Source of the DNA: Jannaschia helgolandensis
GTDB taxonomy: Bacteria > Pseudomonadota > Alphaproteobacteria > Rhodobacterales > Rhodobacteraceae
Length of the DNA: 64,000 bases
NCBI RefSeq assembly: GCF_900109285.1
Contig: NZ_FNZQ01000004.1
Coordinates: 186,001-250,000, forward strand
Direction of reading: 5' to 3'
Position 1 is the first letter of the stretch. The number at the start of each line of letters is the position of its first letter. This document shows positions 7,750 to 15,133 of the stretch, piece by piece. Both the position numbers and the translations under genes were made by a program. Under the pieces are notes generated by a model that had not been told where the DNA came from, did no database searches, and worked only from the letters and a program-made list of their open reading frames with translations.

Positions 7750-8416
7750 TCAGTTCGGGAAGCATGAGCCTAGGAGCCTGACCCTTTCTGTTGCTCGAAA
7801 GCGTAAGGCAGGAGGAATAGCAACCGGACGGATAAGTTGAGATTTCTTTGCTTCTTCAACTTGTTGTCGGAAGTTCGGCGTTCCCACGGTTCGACCGACA
7901 AGCCACCAGAATGCGTGCTCAATCAAACTGAACACGCGAAGGGAAACCTGCGCAGTAAGTGCCTTTATCACTTCGATAGCCTTGTCCTGGCGCGGAGCAC
8001 AGAATGCCTCCAAGACCATACTTGCGTAGCGGTCTCGCAGATGCTCCTGCTTGGTCTCGTGGAACACAAGGTCAAGGAACGTTGCAGCGACGCCTAGGTT
8101 GGTTTCCAAATCAGCGTTCTTCCCGCCAACCACCTCCAGCATCCGCTTGACCGTACCACGCCCGTTAAACCCTTCGGCTTTTGCCTGTGTTAGCAAGGTT
8201 TGCGAGTCCATCGATACGTAGGTGAAATCGCGGTTCAGGCAATCAGCGATAAACTTGGTGTAGTCCTCAATCGAGATCAGGCCTCTGTCCTTGGCCCTGC
8301 CTTCCATTCTTCTCTGTTGCCGGGTCGTTAAGCTCAGACTTGAAAAGCAGCCAAGCGTGGTGCTCAAATTCTTGCCACGTCTCCGGCTTCGGCAGTGAAC
8401 GATTGGACAGGGTCAT
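7750..8416 (-). pseudogene. Broken nuclease/defence-like gene remnant
   Basis: Two reading frames on the minus strand together look like the two ends of one gene. From ATG at 8416, 40 codons contain WQEFE and then NGRQGQ, a signature seen at the N-terminus of restriction-endonuclease-like and DUF4297-like proteins; the frame then stops. In another frame, 7750 to about 8290 encodes a C-terminal piece with conserved-looking segments (VAATFLDLVFHETKQEHLRD, EHAFWWLVG). A deletion plus frameshift after NGRQGQ fits best. The family name is tentative. Confidence 0.55.
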
Positions 8417-8588
8417 GCGTGAACTCAATTCCTATGCACTGCGGCGCAGACTATGCAGAACCTGGGGTGAGACCACAATATATGGTGGGCGAAGCTAATA
8501 AGCAACGCCACAACCAAAGGATATATGGCTTTGACTTGGCCCTTTCGGCACCAGCAGAGGGCAGCCGCGTTTCAGGCGAGGTTCGTCC

Positions 8589-9119
8589 CTAGTGAGCTTT
8601 TGCCGTGCGCCGCATGGGGACGTTCACGCCCTTCCTGCGCAGCCCCGCGGCGACCGATGCAACTGAGCGGACGGAGGTCTTGGCGTCGGGGAACTCGGCC
8701 ATGACCCGATCGACGATCGCAAGATAGCCGAGGTCGGGGTCCATCAGCAGCTCCTGCACCAGCGATCCGACGGTCCGCTTCGGCGCAGGGTCGTGGACCG
8801 TGGCCGCTGCAATCTTCTCGTCGACTGTCTGCTCGCGCTCAGGCTTGTCGTTTGCTTCCGGTGCGGTCGGTTCAGCGTTCTCGGTGACATCTGCCTCGAG
8901 CATGTCAGCCGCGCGGTCACCGAGAACGCCGCACTCGACCATGATCGATCCGGGGTGCTCTCTGCGCTTCTTCTCGGCTAGGTCGGGACGGCCACAGAAG
9001 CCGACCGCGCCCCATCCTTCCTCGCCTTCGAGCAAGACAGCGTGGGTGTAGGTCCGGTCGGTCTTGCGGGTGTGCTCCGATCCATCAGGTGCAATTGCAA
9101 CATAGGTACTCTTGGTCAT
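8589..9119 (-). CDS. Hypothetical protein with C-terminal helical DNA-binding-like domain
   Basis: A 176-aa soluble protein. The N-terminal 60 residues are a beta-type segment containing CG and GW pairs, the middle is acidic and probably disordered, and residues 115-172 form a helical domain ending in LRRKGVNVPMRR. That segment has the same pattern as a repeated segment in the neighbouring 182-aa protein (FP/HP-x-A-K, then R-S/T-V, then LRxxG). This suggests a shared small helical fold of unknown function, possibly a winged helix. Confidence 0.55.
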   Translation of the reverse strand: MTKSTYVAIAPDGSEHTRKTDRTYTHAVLLEGEEGWGAVGFCGRPDLAEKKRREHPGSIMVECGVLGDRAADMLEADVTENAEPTAPEANDKPEREQTVDEKIAAATVHDPAPKRTVGSLVQELLMDPDLGYLAIVDRVMAEFPDAKTSVRSVASVAAGLRRKGVNVPMRRTAKAH

Positions 9120-9262
9120 GGCTGGTCTCCGTTTCAGCGTTGATGACCATACGGTGTCGGGAAACAGGGAACCCGCGAGCCCCGAAATTAGAACTGTTGC
9201 ATATTGTGATGGTCGCTGGCGATCACAGACGGAATTTGGAACACATTATTCGCTAAGAAATA

Positions 9263-9811
9263 TCAGATTGCGAGTATATCTTTCAGCTCTTCCAACAGTG
9301 CTTTGCAACGCTCTCTTTCGTCGTCCGTTAGGTTGTCTCGAATATCACCCGAACGGTCAGCCTCCCGTTCAACTTGAAACTTACGCGCCTCAGAGTCGCT
9401 AAGGACTTTCTTGCCAGGCCAATGGACCAGAATATGACGCAAGTCGGACACTTCACGTTCTCTGATACCAGATTCTGGGAAAGCCTCGGCAGCTTCTCGA
9501 AAGGCTTGCTCATTTGTGCCATTTTCTACAATTATCCTGCAGGCCAATCCTCTTGCCTTTTGACGAGTTGCGGAATCTGCAGCCGTTGTGGGTTTGGGGG
9601 CCGAATAACCTCTATCAATACCGGGCGCATCCCGAGCTGATGGGATTTGAGCCCCAGCACTTTTCAACCGGGTTCGATACCATGAAACGGTTCTATCGTT
9701 TGATTTGGCACCGGGATGGACCTTTTTCACCGCGTCGACCGCTTCTTGGTTGGTGGCACCACGAATTATGGAATCAATCGTGATTTCCCCGATTGACCTG
9801 TTGTCTTCCAT
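9263..9811 (-). CDS. Hypothetical protein with two copies of a helical motif
   Basis: The ATG at 9811 is preferred; the frame begins 69 bases further upstream without a good site. The 182-aa product has a motif near residues 15-50 (TNQEAVDAVKKVHPGAK then VSWYRTRLKSAG) and a diverged second copy near residues 100-135 (GTNEQAFREAAEAFPESG then VSDLRHIL). The C-terminus is charged and helical. The motif recurs in the adjacent 176-aa protein. No function is assigned; a role in element maintenance or regulation is a guess from context. Confidence 0.5.
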   Translation of the reverse strand: MEDNRSIGEITIDSIIRGATNQEAVDAVKKVHPGAKSNDRTVSWYRTRLKSAGAQIPSARDAPGIDRGYSAPKPTTAADSATRQKARGLACRIIVENGTNEQAFREAAEAFPESGIREREVSDLRHILVHWPGKKVLSDSEARKFQVEREADRSGDIRDNLTDDERERCKALLEELKDILAI

Positions 9812-9913
9812 CCTAATTAGACCTCTTGCTAGCGGGCTCTGTGTTATGTGGTGCCAGCTTAGTTCTTTGACGGAACACACGCAAGAATAGCAAATCAGAG
9901 CTTGGTAGCCCCT

Positions 9914-10150
9914 CTAGGTTTCCAGTCGCAATATTGCAGAAGCATCGGTTTCCAGAGCTCGGCACCAGTGTACGAACTCGATGACGTCCAACCGTCGTTC
10001 ATAGCCTTCGACTTTGGCGACGAATGATTGAGGCTTGGCCAGCTTGTCAGCCAAGGCCTGTTGAGTCAGGCCCGCTGCCTTCCGCTCAGAACGCAAATCG
10101 TCGATGAGCTTCCTGTATTCTTCATCGTAGATGCTCTTTGACAACCGCAC
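9914..10150 (-). CDS. XRE-family helix-turn-helix regulator
   Basis: The protein is about 78 aa with a Cro/CI-type HTH: RSERKAAGLTQQALADKLAK then PQSFVAKVEGYERRLDVIEF. The start is GTG at 10150 or TTG at 10144; no ATG is available close by. Immediately upstream lie two palindromic sites (10181-10214), and on their far side a plus-strand fragment begins. A divergent autoregulated switch controlling element 2 is therefore likely. Confidence 0.75.
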   Translation of the reverse strand: MRLSKSIYDEEYRKLIDDLRSERKAAGLTQQALADKLAKPQSFVAKVEGYERRLDVIEFVHWCRALETDASAILRLET

Positions 10151-10180
10151 GTTCCATTTGACTGCTCGTGCTGATCGCGA

Positions 10181-10214
10181 TAATCCCGAAATAGAATTAT
10201 CCCAAAATAGGATA
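10181..10214. promoter_or_regulatory. Tandem operator-like palindromes between XRE gene and divergent fragment
   Basis: A 16-base unit is repeated directly (10181-10196 and 10197-10212, 13 of 16 identical). The second copy contains the palindrome TATCC-N7-GGATA (10198-10214) and the first a near-palindrome of the same spacing. The sites are 31-64 bases upstream of the XRE start and 6 bases before the divergent ATG at 10220, a typical place for a small phage-type repressor to bind. Confidence 0.6.
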
Positions 10215-10219
10215 AAACA

Positions 10220-10318
10220 ATGGGATTGCGCCAAAATCTGACTTCGACGCAAAGAGGCAAGATTTCTGAGTTGCATGTGGCAACAGCGCTCATGTCACAG
10301 TCAGGAGGAAGGTTACCC
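10220..10318 (+). pseudogene. N-terminal fragment of a DUF4365-like/nuclease-like protein
   Basis: The first 30 codons from ATG 10220 read as a typical N-terminus of mobile-element proteins of the DUF4365/PD-(D/E)XK-like group (LTSTQRGKISELHVATALM then SGGRL). After about 10316 the sequence in this frame is just the complement of a primase-polymerase fragment on the other strand, so the gene is cut off. The promoter-proximal part survives next to the XRE operators. Family assignment rests on a short stretch and is tentative. Confidence 0.45.
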
Positions 10319-10434
10319 CGTTTGCGTTTCTTGCCTTTGACCTCATCTTCGGCCGAGAACTTATGCAAAGGGAGAAGCTGGTATCCGCTGGCCAGCAAGG
10401 GCGTCAGTTGTGACGCATCGGTATGAAAACTCAT
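10316..10434 (-). pseudogene. N-terminal fragment of a primase-polymerase (Prim-Pol) gene
   Basis: From ATG 10434, one base after the stop of the HTH gene, about 40 codons read like the N-terminus of a bifunctional primase/polymerase (LLASGYQLLPLHKFSAEDEV then KGKKRKRG). Such genes normally follow an AlpA-type HTH gene in integrative elements and run several hundred codons. Here the frame continues past 10316 only into sequence that belongs to the facing plus-strand fragment, so the gene is truncated. Confidence 0.5.
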
Positions 10435-10435
10435 T

Positions 10436-10675
10436 TCAAGCCCCCAGACGTTTGGCGTTGTAGGCCTCAATCACAGAGCGCTCGTAGAAAACGGCTGTCC
10501 CAATCTTCACGTAATTAGGACCTGCATTCTTGTATTTGGTGTTGTTGCGGCGATTGCGAAAGGCCATCAGCGTGGTTGCGGGATGCCCGGTCAAGGCCGC
10601 TGCTTCTTTCGTCGTCAGAAGGTCTTTCAATGGTGTGCCAGAAGGCTTGGGGGCGTTATCTTCGTTCTTAGGCAT
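10436..10675 (-). CDS. AlpA/HTH_17-type DNA-binding protein
   Basis: A 79-aa protein with an excisionase-like helix-turn-helix (LTTKEAAALTGHPATTLMAF, then YVKIGTAVFYERSVIEAY forming the wing). It lies directly upstream of the primase-polymerase fragment, the usual order in integrative elements. Probable role: excision factor or activator of the replication gene of element 2. Confidence 0.7.
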   Translation of the reverse strand: MPKNEDNAPKPSGTPLKDLLTTKEAAALTGHPATTLMAFRNRRNNTKYKNAGPNYVKIGTAVFYERSVIEAYNAKRLGA

Positions 10676-10857
10676 GGCAGGCCTCCTATGTGCTAAAGTA
10701 TCGACCGGATTGCCTCAGCCGCTCAGCACGGCAATCCGGTCTATCGATCAGAACAATACCGTGCCCAAATCCCCCCGCATACCAACACTTGACCAGCACG
10801 CAACGAACGCTGGCGTAAGAAAATCTTTAGCCTGACCTGCGAAGCTGACAGTTGGTC

Positions 10858-11271
10858 TTAGCTCAAATGCTGGTTGAATTGTCTTGCCATTTCCGCCTCA
10901 TGGATACGCCAACGTTTCGGTTCCAGTCTTGCAGCTTCGTCCCGCAAATATCCGTTTTCCCAGAAATTCACATTGTCCGCATTCGAGTTGATCGCATCCA
11001 AAGCGGTGCCGAATTGAATAGTAATTTTTCCCTGCTTGTCTTCCCCCCAATCAATCGGAAAAAGGCCCAGGAATTCGGCAAGCAATCGAAGGCAAACATC
11101 GTCAAAGCCGTTGAAGCCCGCAGCCCAACTCGCTTCGATCACCTGTTCGACCGGGTCGGTGGTATCCAATTCAGCCTCTTGCAGGAGCATCTTGGCCATC
11201 TCGTACCGGTCTTCTTCGTTGGAATAGTCCGGTATCGGGTCTCGGTGCTGTGTGACTGTAATCGTTCGCAT
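10858..11271 (-). CDS. Hypothetical protein, 137 aa
   Basis: No family recognised. The protein is acidic and contains DPVEQVIEASWAAGFNGFDD and a Trp-rich C-terminal half. The ATG at 11271 overlaps the stop codon of the upstream HTH gene by one base, so the two are translationally coupled. A GTG one codon earlier is also possible. It may be an accessory of the HTH regulator; nothing in the sequence states its function. Confidence 0.55.
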   Translation of the reverse strand: MRTITVTQHRDPIPDYSNEEDRYEMAKMLLQEAELDTTDPVEQVIEASWAAGFNGFDDVCLRLLAEFLGLFPIDWGEDKQGKITIQFGTALDAINSNADNVNFWENGYLRDEAARLEPKRWRIHEAEMARQFNQHLS

Positions 11272-11459
11272 CACGCCGCCCCCGACATCATGAAAGCGTC
11301 CAAATCGTCACGGTGATAACGGACGATCCGGCCAACGGTTCGGTAAGACGGACCAGTGCCTTTGCTACGCCAATTGTGCATGGTGCCAGTCGAGACCGAA
11401 AGGTATTTCGCAGCGGCCTCGGTTGTCATCCAAGGGGTGTCATTTTGTAGGTTGCTCAT
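11271..11459 (-). CDS. Excisionase-like HTH protein
   Basis: A 62-aa protein that is almost entirely a helix-turn-helix of the excisionase/MerR type: WMTTEAAAKYLSVSTGTMHN, then a wing with YRTVGRIVRYHRDDLDAFM. The start at 11459 (MSNLQND) is preferred to an in-frame start 66 bases upstream because the shorter form matches the family length. It lies 106 bases downstream of the integrase gene on the same strand, so it is probably the excision factor of element 2. Confidence 0.75.
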   Translation of the reverse strand: MSNLQNDTPWMTTEAAAKYLSVSTGTMHNWRSKGTGPSYRTVGRIVRYHRDDLDAFMMSGAA

Positions 11460-11565
11460 GCTGATAACTCCAAAATCCAAATGCGTCCAAATGGACAGCG
11501 ATGAAATCAGGTTATCAGCTTGCAAATCCTTGATATGCCAACGTGTTAAGGCGTCGTACCATCAT

Positions 11566-12690
11566 TCACGCAACGCCTGCCTTGACCATGACCAAATCCT
11601 CTAAAGCTTGAGAATGCGGACGAAGCGCCTCGACCAAATGCGTCTGATGCACATACCCACCAGAAGCACCAGGAAGCCGTTGCCCCAACAGAAGCGCCCC
11701 TTCAGCATAGGGCACACCAGCAGCAATCATCATCGTTCTGGCGTGGTGACGAAGGGCGTGGGGAGACGGAACACCAGCCCGTTTTGGCTCTGCAACGTGA
11801 CCGGTGGCTGACCCAGGTGAAGGCCAAAGCCAGGGCGAGTTAAGAGGCTCGTCCTCCTTCATTCTGGCCCTCAAGGTTTCGGTCAACCAGCGGCCGGTCG
11901 GGAAGGACCAAGCTCCACCTGTTTTCATATGGGTGAAGGTCAAAACGCCTGCCTCGGCGTCGAAGTCGGCACATTTTACACCCAGCAGAGATGTTCTCCT
12001 TGCCCCCGTCAAAAGGAACGTTCGTTGCAGGTCACGCATCAAGGGAGACATGGCTTCGGTCGTGGACCAGAAGTTGGCCAAGTCCAATTCCCCTACCTCC
12101 CGTTTCGGGGTTGCAGGGACACGAAGGGCATCAACCGGGTTTGCCCCTATGGTTTCGTCGTGACGGCGGGCCGTATTCACAAGAGCTCGGACGGTGCGCA
12201 TGACCGAACCACCCGTGGTCTTACCGTGACGCTTTGTGAGTTGGTCCATAAGCTCTCGGCAGTCCTGACGCGTAATGTCAGCCACGGCACGACGCCGAAG
12301 ACGCCCAAGGTAGTTGTCCATGTGGTACTGGTAGTTTCTGACCGTTGCGTCGGAAAGCTCCCGTTCTTTCAGGTGCTCTTTCAAAGCTTGTTCCAATGTG
12401 ATGCCAGTGGACTCCGGGCCAGCCGTGGGATCGATACCAGACTGGATCGTGGCCATGAGTTTTCGGGCCTCATTTCTGGCCTCGTTTAGACGGATATGGT
12501 CAGCCCGCCCGATCTTGACCCTTACGGTTCGAACGTGGCGCTTTTCCCGTCGGACGTCGCTTTGCACGGCAAAGGTCCGACAGGTCTTATGGCAAATGCA
12601 CATCAGGCCTTTCACATCGGTGTCCCGATGGATGCCCGAGCCGAGTGGGAGGTCCCTGATACGGGCCTCGGTGAATTTGAATATGGTCAT
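11566..12690 (-). CDS. int: Tyrosine-type site-specific integrase of element 2
   Basis: A 374-aa tyrosine recombinase: N-terminal beta-type arm-binding domain (5-65), SAM-like core-binding domain (about 98-185), and catalytic domain with Arg231 (LTGARRTSLLGV), His311 and Arg314 (HALRHH) and Tyr346 (GGYVHQT). Its 5' end is 140 bases from the second tRNA-Asn repeat. It is clearly different in sequence from the integrase of element 1, yet both use the same tRNA target, so the tandem array arose from two separate insertions rather than duplication. Confidence 0.9.
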   Translation of the reverse strand: MTIFKFTEARIRDLPLGSGIHRDTDVKGLMCICHKTCRTFAVQSDVRREKRHVRTVRVKIGRADHIRLNEARNEARKLMATIQSGIDPTAGPESTGITLEQALKEHLKERELSDATVRNYQYHMDNYLGRLRRRAVADITRQDCRELMDQLTKRHGKTTGGSVMRTVRALVNTARRHDETIGANPVDALRVPATPKREVGELDLANFWSTTEAMSPLMRDLQRTFLLTGARRTSLLGVKCADFDAEAGVLTFTHMKTGGAWSFPTGRWLTETLRARMKEDEPLNSPWLWPSPGSATGHVAEPKRAGVPSPHALRHHARTMMIAAGVPYAEGALLLGQRLPGASGGYVHQTHLVEALRPHSQALEDLVMVKAGVA

Positions 12691-12830
12691 GGAAAGTACA
12701 GTCCCGAGTACAGTGTTTGCGATTAATCCAGGTGGGCCTGGATGGTGCTACCGGGATGATATTGCTATGTTTTCAAGGGTTCGTACGCCCTGAGTGAGGC
12801 CAAATGGCCCATGATTTACTCGCAATCTCA

Positions 12831-12878
12831 GACTGTTAATCAATTGGTCGTAGGTTCGATCCCTACCGCCGGAGCCAA
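12831..12878 (+). repeat. Attachment site: 48-bp tRNA-Asn 3'-end repeat, copy 2
   Basis: This repeat is identical to 7576-7623. Upstream sequence lacks the 5' half of a tRNA, so it is an integration scar and not a gene. It marks the right end of element 2. The sequence after it (12879 on) is probably the original DNA downstream of tRNA-Asn, or a third, older insertion. Confidence 0.92.
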
Positions 12879-12983
12879 TCTTCCTTGATTTCATTGAGGA
12901 AATTGGCAGACCATAAAATCTACTAACAACCTACATACAAACTTCGAGCGGTCAAATAGGCCGATGTGTTGTTGTTCGGTGCG

Positions 12984-13012
12984 TTGGCATTTTGCGCATA
13001 TCAACATATAGT
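12984..13012 (+). promoter_or_regulatory. Sigma-70-type promoter giving a leaderless transcript
   Basis: TTGGCA (12984-12989), a 17-base spacer and TATAGT (13007-13012) make a near-consensus promoter. Only five bases separate the -10 box from the ATG at 13018, so the expected start of transcription falls on or next to the A of the ATG. No Shine-Dalgarno sequence is present. Confidence 0.65.
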
Positions 13013-13017
13013 GTGCG

Positions 13018-14331
13018 ATGAAAGTTCACACACAATGCGAGTTTGATATGCGAGGCTACAATTCTGCACCCAACGACCTTCTGTTCAATAAGGGCGACTG
13101 GCACACCATGCAGGACGGCTGGAAGAAACAACTAGTAGCCGCAATCGAAGGAATGGACGGCGACGAACTGCTGAACACTTCCACAACAGATTTGGCGCGC
13201 TACTATGTCGACAAATACGTTTTCGACGCCCCAACTATCTACCCCGACGAATTGGTTGTGGATCAACGCGAGACGCAGATTGACGTCAGCCAAGATCGAA
13301 ACCGTATGATACATGACCGGTCGCGCCCATATCACATGGCGGGAACATCGTTGGACGTTGAAATACCTTACAGTGGTAACAAAGTTGGGTTTGACATCCA
13401 GCCGACAACATGGAGTACGGGAAAGCCCCGCGCTAATGTTGCGGGTAACGTGCTGAAATTTTCGATAGTTGGAACTGATCTTACCGAAGATAGCGTGCGT
13501 CGCGAAATCGAGCGTAGAATCTCCGCTCTAACTGAGCACATCGGCTGGCTAGAAAATGATGCCAAAGGCTACAATGCAAGCCTAGATGCGCTTGCAACTC
13601 AAACCATCGAACGACGCAAAGAGAAGCTTCTAAAAGACAAATCAATGGTAGCAGGGCTTGGCTTCAAGATGAAGGCTCGACCCGGACAAAGCGAAACATT
13701 CGCAGCACCCAATGTGCGTCGGAAAATTCGCCCTGCAACGCCAAAGCCAACCGCTTCGAGGCAGGCGTTCAAACCTGAACCCACACTTACTGACCAAGAC
13801 TACGAACATATCTTAACCGTGTTGGAAAACATGGTTGGAGTGATGGAGCAAAGCCCCGGAGCGTTCCGAGAGATAGATGAAGAAAGTCTGCGAACGCATT
13901 TTCTAGTGCAGTTGAACGGCCACTTTTCCGGCGACGCAACCGGCGAAACCTTCAATTACGAAGGCAAAACGGATATTCTAATCAAGGTAGATGGGAAAAA
14001 CATCTTCATTGGCGAGTGCAAGTTTTGGACGGGTGAAAAGGGATATTTGGAAACACTAGATCAAGTTCTATCTTACCTCAGTTGGCGGGACACGAAGGCC
14101 GCAGTTTTGGTTTTCAGCCGAAACAAGGATTTTACCGGCGTCCTATCCAAGATAGAGGAATCCACTGCGAAGCATCCCAGCTTTAAGAAGCAAGTTAGCA
14201 AACGTTCCGAAAGTAGCTGGACATATTTGTTCGGGCATAAGGACGACGCAAACCGCGAAATCTCTATCACTGTGCAAGCATACAACGTTCCTGAACGAAT
14301 CGAGCCACGTATAAGGCCGCTTGGGCGTTAA
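13018..14331 (+). CDS. PD-(D/E)XK nuclease-like protein, candidate solitary defence gene
   Basis: A 437-aa soluble protein. The C-terminal region has the core of a PD-(D/E)XK nuclease fold: KTDIL with Asp319, then GECKFW with Glu333 and Lys335, followed by a helix (LETLDQVLSYLSWRDTKAAV) usual after this motif in restriction endonucleases. Residues 165-190 are helical and charged; the N-terminal 150 residues match nothing I know. The gene has lower GC and more A/T-ending codons than its neighbours and sits next to an integration site. It could be a restriction-type or abortive-infection protein. No methyltransferase or helicase partner is visible. Confidence 0.7.
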   Translation: MKVHTQCEFDMRGYNSAPNDLLFNKGDWHTMQDGWKKQLVAAIEGMDGDELLNTSTTDLARYYVDKYVFDAPTIYPDELVVDQRETQIDVSQDRNRMIHDRSRPYHMAGTSLDVEIPYSGNKVGFDIQPTTWSTGKPRANVAGNVLKFSIVGTDLTEDSVRREIERRISALTEHIGWLENDAKGYNASLDALATQTIERRKEKLLKDKSMVAGLGFKMKARPGQSETFAAPNVRRKIRPATPKPTASRQAFKPEPTLTDQDYEHILTVLENMVGVMEQSPGAFREIDEESLRTHFLVQLNGHFSGDATGETFNYEGKTDILIKVDGKNIFIGECKFWTGEKGYLETLDQVLSYLSWRDTKAAVLVFSRNKDFTGVLSKIEESTAKHPSFKKQVSKRSESSWTYLFGHKDDANREISITVQAYNVPERIEPRIRPLGR

Positions 14332-14379
14332 AAAAGCCGCCCCCTAAGGGACAGCAGTTGGGCACTCTTGCGGAGTTCG

Positions 14380-14691
14380 TTATGGGTGTTCGCAAAGACT
14401 TGCGACGGTCGCCCGTTGGTCGGCGGGAATTGCCCACAGAGGCAAAGCCAAGACGGCCACGGCGGCAAGGTCAATGTCGCCTAGACCTTCCCCGGTTAAA
14501 ACGTCCATGACGCTTTGCGCAGGCGACGACAGGGCCACAGTCAGCACGTCGGGCAGGTCTACCCCTAGCCGGTGCCCGAACAAGTGCGCCACGCGGTCAG
14601 CGGGCGACGGTAGGCCGTCAATGGGCCGTTCAATGCGGTCGGCGGCGAAGGGGGCGGCAAGCTGGCCTGTGGGCACCAAGGGCTTGGTCAA
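14380..14691 (-). CDS. Doubtful hypothetical protein, 103 aa
   Basis: An Ala/Leu-rich reading frame with a TTG or other non-ATG start near 14691, no ribosome binding site and no recognised domain. Codon pattern is compatible with coding. The upstream sequence in another frame (up to about 14750) also looks protein-like, so this may be the tail of an older, frameshifted gene cut by the IS5-type remnant to its right. Confidence 0.3.
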   Translation of the reverse strand: MTKPLVPTGQLAAPFAADRIERPIDGLPSPADRVAHLFGHRLGVDLPDVLTVALSSPAQSVMDVLTGEGLGDIDLAAVAVLALPLWAIPADQRATVASLCEHP

Positions 14692-14769
14692 GGAACGCCA
14701 CCCAGCTGGGGCAATTCCGCTCAGGATCGAAGGTGTCGAACGGAACGGGTGTGATCGTCCTTGCTTTCG

Positions 14770-15055
14770 ACACGTAGTCTTCAGGCAAGGTATGATGCGG
14801 ATTTATTCCGTGAGGCCCTGTTTGAAAGGGGGGGGCAAGCCCTGCATCCCCGGGCGGAAGTCGCGCGACAAACCTGTCAAATACGACAAGCGGCGATACA
14901 AGCGAAGCAGTCGGATCGAGATCATGTTCGGACGCCTGAAAGACTGGCGTCGGGTTGCCACCCGCTACGACAGATCCCCGACGGTATTCCCTTCATCAAT
15001 CGCGCTCGCAGCAACCGTCTTGTTCTGGGTGTACATCAATGAGGCTGGGGCCTAA
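14770..15055 (+). pseudogene. IS5-family transposase remnant (C-terminal part), frameshifted
   Basis: The C-terminal part of an IS5/IS427-group DDE transposase. One frame gives RYDADLFREALFERG, then after a run of eight G at about 14830 the neighbouring frame gives GRKSRDKPVKYDKRRYK, the catalytic-glutamate block RIEIMFGRLKDWRRV, and LAATVLFWVYINEAGA before the stop. The 5' part of the element is missing. The frameshift in the G run and missing N-terminus make it inactive. Confidence 0.8.
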
Positions 15056-15133
15056 TTCCGCATGTTATGGGGTAACAGGATCCAGATCAGTCACCTTTCC
15101 GTTGCGGCCGCATTATCGTCATACAGCAGCAAT

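Larger units (their letters stand above)
7624..12878. mobile_element. Integrated element 2, about 5.25 kb, eroded
   Basis: The region is enclosed by the two 48-bp tRNA-Asn repeats. Its integrase is next to the right-hand repeat, in the same arrangement as in element 1, so the two elements sit in tandem. Most of its genes run leftwards. At least three are broken (a nuclease-like gene at 7750-8416, and facing fragments of a primase-polymerase and a DUF4365-like gene around 10316), so the element has suffered internal deletion and probably cannot replicate. Integrase, both HTH genes and the XRE regulator look intact. Confidence 0.85.
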
